From: Rhabditophanes sp. KR3021
Lineage: Eukaryota > Nematoda > Chromadorea > Rhabditida > Alloionematidae
Assembly (NCBI GenBank): GCA_963281155.1
Contig: CAUJLY010000004.1
Coordinates: 3,162,001 to 3,226,000, forward strand
Length of the DNA: 64,000 nucleotides
Reading direction: 5' to 3'
The notes under the pieces: model-generated
Databases searched by the model: none
Told to the model about the DNA's origin: nothing
What the model saw: only the letters and a program-made list of their open reading frames with translations
Made by a program: the position numbers and the translations under genes
Part shown: one piece after another, positions 53,501 to 62,500 of the stretch
How positions within the stretch are numbered: the stretch's first letter is position 1
How the letters are laid out: each line of letters opens with the position of its first letter

Positions 53501-56500
53501 CGTAAATGCGAAGATGATAAATATTGGATTGAGTTATGCGTAACAGACAAAACCCATTACCAAGATAGGAGTTGTAGAGAAACAGGTAACTTTCAGCAAA
53601 AAATATAATACATACTATTGTTTCATTTACACTTGTAGGTAAATATTTCTTCCGTATTAGAAGCAAAGCAGGGTACAGAAAAAGTGAACCTGGCGAGTCG
53701 ACACAAATCGTCTTTTTACTGCCAAAAAAACTTTCGATGAGAGATGTGAGGATCGAAGCAGACTACAAAGATGCTGAAAGGCTAACAGATCATTTAGATA
53801 ATGTTGCCATAAATGATGTGGCACATGATGTTGCCGTAGATGACTTGGTGAAAGACGATGTTGCTATAAATAATGTTGTAAAGGATACTAATGAAATCGA
53901 AGCGGGTGCTCAGTTAGCTGTTGAATCTAAACAAGCTTTGGATGAAGTAAAAGAAGAACCAAAAATTGTTAAAAAGAAAAAAGTAGTTAAAAAGAAGAAG
54001 GCCGATGAATTAAAAAGCGAAGAAAGCACCGAGGAAACGACTACTGAAGAAACTTCCACTACAACAGTAACTAAAAAGACAACTACCAAGAAAACTGAAA
54101 AGTTCTCCGTTCTGGAAACTTCCACAACAGTTGTTATTGAACTCGGATTCAGTGGTAAATTAATATCTTACCTTAAGTCAGGAAAAGGAACCACTGTTAA
54201 GTGGTACAAGAATAATGTAGAAACAATGAGTGAGGAAAACTTCACGTCAAGTGATACCGAATCTTGTTTCAACGTCAAAAAAGCAAGTGCATCTGATGCT
54301 GGCCCATACAGATGTGTTTGGAGTGACGGAACAAACGAATGTGAACAAACATTTAACGTTATTGTTAAAAGTAAGTTTAAAAGATAGACACTCAAGTTAT
54401 AATTTATTGTTTAGGCGAACCAATTATCGAGGTTAGTGAAAGTGTTATTTATGCAAAGGGAAATACCGATATCAAAGTTAAAGCAGTAATTAAGGGTTGT
54501 CCAACACCATCGGTATCTTGGTATTTAAATGAAGCCGAGGTTGTAAACAACTCAAAAGTATCAGTCAGCAATTCTGCTGACTCTTCTATAATTACAATTA
54601 AGAAAATTTCAAAGGAAACATCTGGCATTTATGTAATCAAAGCAAGCAATGAATACGGTCAGACATCTAAAGAAGTTAACATCAAAGTGCAAGGCCCTCC
54701 TGGAGCCCCAATCGGACCACTTATCTTTACTCCAAAGGGGCCAGATTCCGTTGATATCAGTTGGAACTCTTCCGAAATTGATGGAGGCTCCGATATTTTA
54801 GGATACGGAGTGGACAAAAAGGAATTCAACAAGGCTTCTTGGAATTTCATTGACCGAACTGTATTAAACCATTTCGTCGCTAAAAACTTAAAACCTGGTG
54901 TAAAAATGAACTTCAGGGTCGCTGGCGAAAACAAACATGGCTCCGGGGATTACTTAATGGGTGATTACCAAATTGGTACAAATGAAACAAAGAAAAAAGG
55001 TTAGTAATTTAAAAAGGAACCTACCTTTTTATGATTTACCTAAATCTAATTATCCTTACTAATAATTCTCCACCATTATTAATTCTTGCCATCCATTAAT
55101 TCTAATTCTCAATGATAATCTTTTCAACATCAATTCACAAACCATAACGAAAATTCGATTTATAAAATTTTGTAAAATATATACAATTGTTATTTTTCTG
55201 ATATAAATATAATGCTTTAAACCTGATTCGTTTACCTTCTACTAATATATACAAAGTATAACGTTTACCAGTATTAACAACAACAATTTTTTGGTTTATG
55301 GCTAAATAGTTGTGTAGCAGTTTTAATATCCTCTATGCATTTATTTAGTATTAACTTAGTCTATAATCACCAATCTTTCTTGCAAGATAATCAAAATCTA
55401 ATTTATTTGGAAAATGGTTGTTAACAAAAATATAAAGTATGATTTCTAAATATTTATTAATTATAACGTCTATATTAATCAGACTGAAAAATATATGTAA
55501 GATGTTTAAAAAGTGTTGTAAATTGCTTCATGCATTTATTGAACTGAAATGTATTTAATAATTGCTCATTTTGCTATGTATAAAAATTATTTATTTCAAA
55601 AATAATATAATAAAGTAAGAACATAAATAAGTACATGAAGCCACTATGCTAATGTCAAAAGATATGAAATCTTGTTAGAATGAAACTAGTTGTAATCCTA
55701 AAAAGATAGTTTCTAATTATCTAAGGACGATTTATAAAATTGGTTCATGACTATCTTTTATTGTTTGTTCACGTTTTGCTTGATCCTCAGCTGCCAATTC
55801 ATCTTGAGATACTTTGATGAAGTTATCAACAATAATTGTGATTGGAAGAGCCAAAACTAAGACTCCCATCAGGATACATACAGATGCTACTATCTTGCCC
55901 AAAACCTAAAGAATAACTAAGATTAATATAGTAGTTGGGAGTTTACGTACTGTATCGGGTGTAATATCACCATATCTGGAAGAAAAATAAAGTTTAATTA
56001 GAGTAGGATCATAAGTTACCCGACAGTTGTGACAGTTGCTATGCACCACTAAAATTAAAATAAAGACTATTATTACATTTAAAGCAAAAAATATACCCAG
56101 TAAGCTGACGGAATGGAGCTGAACTTAGTGTTTTCCTCATCCTTTTCAACAAAGTATATCATAGTTGAGAAGAATACTATGCCAGTGAGCAGCACAACAA
56201 ACATCATCTGGAAATAAACATTATTTGTTGGGACCATAGTTAATTTTCTAATTTATGTAAGAAGCAAACTGTCTAAGAATAAAAAACATTTGGTAGTCTA
56301 CTATCAAATACAAATGCATTGTCACTTAGTTTTGGATATTTCAACCGAAATGAAAGTTCACATTAAGAATTGCTTGCACATCAATAAGTGTAATAGTTTT
56401 AACCTACCTGCAATTGCTTACTAGATCTTTTGAGTGTCATGCCAAACGTCTGAAGTCCAGAACTGAATTTAGATATTTTCACTATTCGAATAACTCTTAG

Positions 56501-59500
56501 AATACGTAGTATCCTTACTACTAAAAAGGCCCATCTTAAATCACGTAGTTTCTTGTCATCTACACCGCAAAGTGTAAGCGATAACTCCAAGTAGAATGGA
56601 ATAATAGCCATAATATCTACTAGGTTTAGAGGTTTTAACATAAAGTGAAGTTTTTTAGGAGATGCAAACATTCGCAAACAATATTCGACTGTAAAAAAGG
56701 CAATACATATTCGTTCGGTGAAAACAAACGCCGGATGTTCGACTCGCAGTTGTTCTATTTTCTCCACTACTGAAACAGAGCCATCCGGCCCCACAACAAC
56801 CTCAGAGTGTGGTGGCATATACTGAGTGATTTGGAAATCTTGAATTGTCCCTAGACTAAGGCCGATCACTGAAATGGCAACTGCAAAGGTTGACGATAGT
56901 TCGAATATTTTAGCTTGTAGTGAACTTCCAGGTCTTTCCAAAAATGTCCACATTCTTCTCCTTAGCTTTCCAAATCTTAATTTATCAAATGTATGATCAT
57001 CCACAACTTCTTCTTCCTTTTCCTCTGCTTTTTCCTTGGGAATAATATCTGCACAACAACTTCCAACAAAAGTTGTTGGTATTCTCCAAAACTCTAACTC
57101 AGTCAAAAATGACGCGGGACATATTTCCGGAGGCCTATGAATTACCCCCGACGCATAAAATTGAAATATACAGTTGAATAGTAAGGGTGATCTTTGGAAA
57201 AAGTAACTATTCTCTTCTTCTAAAAAATAATCGGCTATTTGGCATTTAGCTTTGTGATTTAATTGTATAAATTTAGCTAAAAAAGTTAACCCATCACCAC
57301 GTAAGATTGAATCTGTCATAATAATATATTTTTGACCACCAATATTTAGCTTTAAGCAGGCTGGTTTTGTGTCGTCTTGATCGTCTTTCAAGGAAACAAT
57401 TTGAAAACAGTCTTTGCCACTTTTGAATAAGTCGTCTAATAAAGAACCAGTATTTCGTTCGGCACTGTCCATTGCATCTGTCCTCTTTAAGGGAACCATC
57501 CTTTTCTTATGTTGCATAGAGGCTCCGGCAATCATGTTGCCTGATATCCTAAAAATAGACGATAAATGAAGTGAAACGTATACTTTAATTTTGAGCAACT
57601 AAAACTTTGTGACAGTGAACATAATAAAAGTTTATGTTATATAGTTGCGTATTCTTTTTGTATAAAAAGAAAAGTCAACAGTCTACATCTTCCTAAGCAT
57701 TCAAGACAAAGAAACTTTTAGAAAAGACTGTGTTTATGAGAGTACAATAGTGAGGTGATAACAGTGATTACAACAAAAGTAGACTATATCATTTTACATA
57801 TATTCAACAGCTTACGACAACCGATTATTTTGAAGAGATGCGAAACTAATGCTTGCACAAGCCATTTTTAAATGTTTGCCTAATGTACTAATTTAATTAG
57901 TTTTAGAAGATCACACCAATTCCTGCGTTAATCAGAGTAAATTCACTTTACAATATTTTTAATATTCTTAATATTGCCAATTTTTTGATGTCAGGAATAT
58001 ATATTTTGACACTCATATATTAGATATGGAAAGATATGGAATATATTTTTTAATCCTCTCTAATAATATTTTGATTTGTTTCATGTAAATGAACCAACTG
58101 TCTTAGTATGTATTTCTGCCTCTTTTAAATGCTCATAAATAAGAAAGTTAGTTCTGGTAATGACAGTAGAAATGTTTTTGAGAAAATATTTGGATGAATA
58201 TTTTGATGCTAGTGCCATTTACATGACAAATCGTAATTTCTATCAAAAAAAGCTATTACAAAATGTAAATAATGTCACTTGAAAGTATAACTTCCGATTA
58301 ATGGTGTCATTATGCTAATAGCTAAAATTAGTCTTTTAACTAAGAAATATGGCAATATATATAACATTATGCAAAATCAACTTATCCATACTTCCACTAC
58401 TAGTAAGGAATTGTACCATTTAAATTTATTAAGTAATTTATAAAAAATTGTACATTTATTCGGTTACTGTTCAAAATTATAAATTTATTCAGTAACTTAT
58501 TACGATTATAAATATATTTAGCAACTTATCGAAATGATGAATTTACTTAGTAACTTATCAAAATTATGAATTTATTTAGTTACATATAAAAAAGAGGATT
58601 TATTTAGTAGCTTTGTTTAAATCTCAAAGTTATTTTTTCTGTATCAGGAAGAACATCTCAAAATAGTGGCATAAAAGAGACATAATCGCAGCTTGTAGAT
58701 TAAAATCATGGATATTAAGTAAAAAATTATTTCTCCAAATAATATCTCAAAGTTATCTTCGAATTATATCTCGATATTGTATTCACATGTTCAAAACTGT
58801 TTTATTATTAAAACAATCTGATAGTGTTGGAAAATTATTATCATATTATTACATTACCTCAACTAAATTAATAAAATCTGGTGTTATAATAATGGATATG
58901 TGAACGTTGATTGATTTAAAAATAAACATCATTTGATGCAACTTTATCCTATTGGTGTGCGCGTATTTTTAAAATTCAAGAGCTTTCGAATAGCTTTTAG
59001 AAAGTTGATTATGAGGCAAGAATTCTTATTGATATAAAAACACTTGATCAATGTATGACGATTTTTTAATAACTTGAAAACAAATGTTTAGATAATTACT
59101 TTAAAGTTGAATGATTCAAAACAATATAATGGATCTTAAATAAGTAACTTATTAGTTTTTAGCTTAGATGATGAGGATTAGCTTTCTAAATTTAGACCAA
59201 AGCGGAAACATAAATTTGGGATTGTTATTTTAAATAGTCGTCTTGTATGGTAAAAAATTGAAAAAGCAAATAACACTATTACTCAATTATTTAATAATCA
59301 TAAAAATATTAAATAAACTTAGACGATACTGCTTTCATAAATAGCAAAAAACATATGAAACTAGTTAGACAAATAAGATTATTTGATTCAATTTTTTACA
59401 AATTGTGTTAGATTTTCCCAAAGCAAAGTTTTAAATATTTTTTAAAACACATTTCAGAAAGATGTATTTAAATTCAAAAATATATGTTTAGATATTTCTA

Positions 59501-62500
59501 TATACTTACTTATTATTTAAATCAGTTTTTTGATTACCTTTTTTGAATTATTAACAGATGTTCAACTAGTAAAACACATACAGGTTAAATTGTTGCAAAT
59601 GTTTTAGACACTCAAACTGACATATCAGTGTCGTTGGAGTTTTAAAAAAAATTAAACAATAGGTGGTAGTGATGGTGAAAAGATTATCAGTGAAGTATGG
59701 TTTAACAAGCTATTTTTTAGCTGAATACTTAATAGGTTATATTTATAAAGGCTTGTGTTTTTAAAAAGGAAAAGGTAACACTACATAGGAAAATGTTAGG
59801 AAAGATTTGAACATTCTTTGAACAATCTTTTGACAAACATTTATAAACTTACTGATCGTGAATTCCATTTATTCCATGAGTTTCAGTATAAGAAAATGAA
59901 GATCGGTGGCATCCTCTCATTATTCTTATGAATGGGAAGAAACGTAAAATATTTAGTAGAGGAGATAGTTAGGAAAAATTTCAAAACTTAACTAAGTCTA
60001 ATCTTTTTAAAATTTCAATTTTTTGAACAAATTTCTAGTTTGCTTAGTATCTATAAAAAATGAACCTTCAAACTACATATCATATGCCTAATACAAATTT
60101 TTGCAAGGTTGTAACCTAATATAGTAGACTCAATATGACATTTATCAAATAAAAAGTTTAAATGTTTGAAAGCAAATTTAAACTAATAATTTCAAAAGCC
60201 TTCCACTACGTCACACAAGAAAATCAGTCTTGTAATTTGATATTAATTATTAAAGCAACATTAGAAGAACATTACAATTGTTTAAAGTTAGTGATTAGAA
60301 TAATTAGTTTAAACTTACATAGTAGGCATTTTGAAAATGTCTTTTATTATATACAGAGAATATTATGTTTAAAATATGTTTAATATCAAGATTCGTAGAA
60401 TAGTATTGTTTTATAAATAGTTTTATTTTTTCAGCATCTAAAAATATATAAACAATTGATGTTTCAAATTTGTTTTAATATAAATCTAGGATATAATAAG
60501 GTTGCCGCATATCAAATTCCATTGTTTTTAAAAAATATATACAACTCATCGATAGCTACATACAATATAATACAACGTAATAAATTTAAATAATTAAATA
60601 TTCTTTCAATTAAATTTAGCAAATAAAATGTGTCATAAAACAAAAATAAATATATCTTATGTATCAAAATGTCTGCCATTGAAGATGGTACTATTTATAT
60701 AGCAAAGGAGAAAAACGTATTTTGCCAATATGTTTAGGTATAAAAAGGAAATATTACTTCTTAAGAAGTGCAAAAGTGTAAAATGACATAATTGTTAGTT
60801 TAATATACATTTATTTTTAATGAGATTAATACGTTCGAAGTATCACGGTTTGAGTTTTATAACTTCACAGCTCCATTGGTGTAAAACTTATATAGTAGTT
60901 AGTGCATTAGTTTTTTAAACAAAATTAGGGCAGCTTTAAGAAATTGTAAAAAACTGGTATCTTTGGTTCATTGAGTTTATTTGGGAAATTTTGATATATT
61001 TAGAAACTAAGCTTATGGGGAAAGTTTTGTTTATAGAATAATTATTATAGTATAATTTGTTATGACTAATTTTTAGGAAAAAGTGAAAATATTTCACACA
61101 CAACTTGTCATATACATTTATCATTTCATATTTTTCTTCACATAGACAGTTATCAATCAAAAAAATAGATAATCATATATTGAAACGTTATTTTTGATAA
61201 AATTATACATCCTACACTAATACTATATTGAAAAATGATTTTTCATAAAAAATAGTATATACACCTACTCTTCCTGTTAGCTACATGGTGGCAATATAGA
61301 TAGACTATAAAGACACAAGCTTTAGATTTAATAACTGGCAAGATAAAATTATAATAATAAAATATTATATTCTTGTTAGATTGATTCTAATAGTATCGTA
61401 AAATATTAAGCAATTTTAAAATTCCTGCAAAACACAAATATTAACCATTTTAAAATTCTTTTAAAATATCAATATTAATCACTTACCAATTAATTGACCT
61501 ATAAATTATATCCCTTCTTACACACCTCAACTCATGTAAACCTAATAAATATGAATGACTATTAGCTTACATATCCTTGTCTCTTTGTCATAGTTTGATA
61601 AAAAATATATTAAAATCTAGATCATATTTCAGAGGAAGAAAAAATCAAAATCGTTGTTCCGTTAAATGATAGGATAGCGTATGCCGGGGATCGGGATTTT
61701 AAACTGCACTTCGAAATTAATGATGACAAGAATTGCCAACTTCAATGGTTTAGAGACGATGTCGAAATTAAAAACAAGAAATTTGTATTTGATATAGATT
61801 GTCGTGTAGTCACTTTACATATTAAACATTTAGAAGCTGAAGATGGAGGAAGATACAAATGTGTCATAACAAGAAATAAGGAAATAACAAGGACTGAATG
61901 TACTTTAACAGTCCGAAAAGATAGAGAAGCTGAAGATGAAATTGAAGAGAAAGTGCCACCACCAAAGTTCCATCATTTATTGAGAGACTTGACTGTTAAA
62001 AAAGGAGAAGTTATGATTTTATGTGTTACTAATACAACTATGCCTGGGCCAGATTGCGTTGAGTGGTATAAGAATAATGAAAGAATTACAATTGATAATA
62101 GGAAGTTCTTTGGTCGTAGAGATAAAGGTAATTATTTTTTAATTGCTTAAATACAAATTTATAGGACGATTCGAACTCGAACTTTTATCAACCGACCTAA
62201 ATGACGGAGGTATTTACAAAGTAATTGGGAAAAATAATGGAGGCTCTTGTGAATCAAGTTGCACTGTAACAATAACGGAGCAAGAAGTCACCAAAGCCCC
62301 GGAATTCCACATCGGACTGATGGATGAAACAAGTCAAGAGAAGCAATTAATTAAACTGGAAGCCTATTTAATAGGAAGCCATCCCCTGGTTGTAAACTGG
62401 TTCAAAGATGGCATTCCTATTGAACACGATGAAAGAGTTAGGATTGTCAATGAAGAAAGAATTAGAAAATTTTCTCTAGTCATACTAGACACATTGATCG

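Larger units (their letters stand above)
55000..61632 (+). other. Intron 23, 6.6 kb, hosting the antisense K+ channel gene
   Basis: Flanked by phase 1 exons that join as G|AG. It contains the whole exp-2-like gene at 55732-57548. The remaining about 4 kb (57549-61632) is very AT-rich with stops in all frames. Apart from a 29-bp tandem repeat at 58424-58615 I see no feature. The section next to 57549 should carry the upstream control region of the nested gene (inference). Confidence 0.7.

Noticed and set aside
60162..60383. 73-codon plus-strand open frame in intron 23
   Set aside because: AT-rich chance frame without recognisable composition, splice sites or partner exons.
60936..61160. 74-codon minus-strand open frame in intron 23
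   Set aside because: Rich in Lys, Asn, Tyr and Phe as expected by chance in such AT-rich DNA; no other support.
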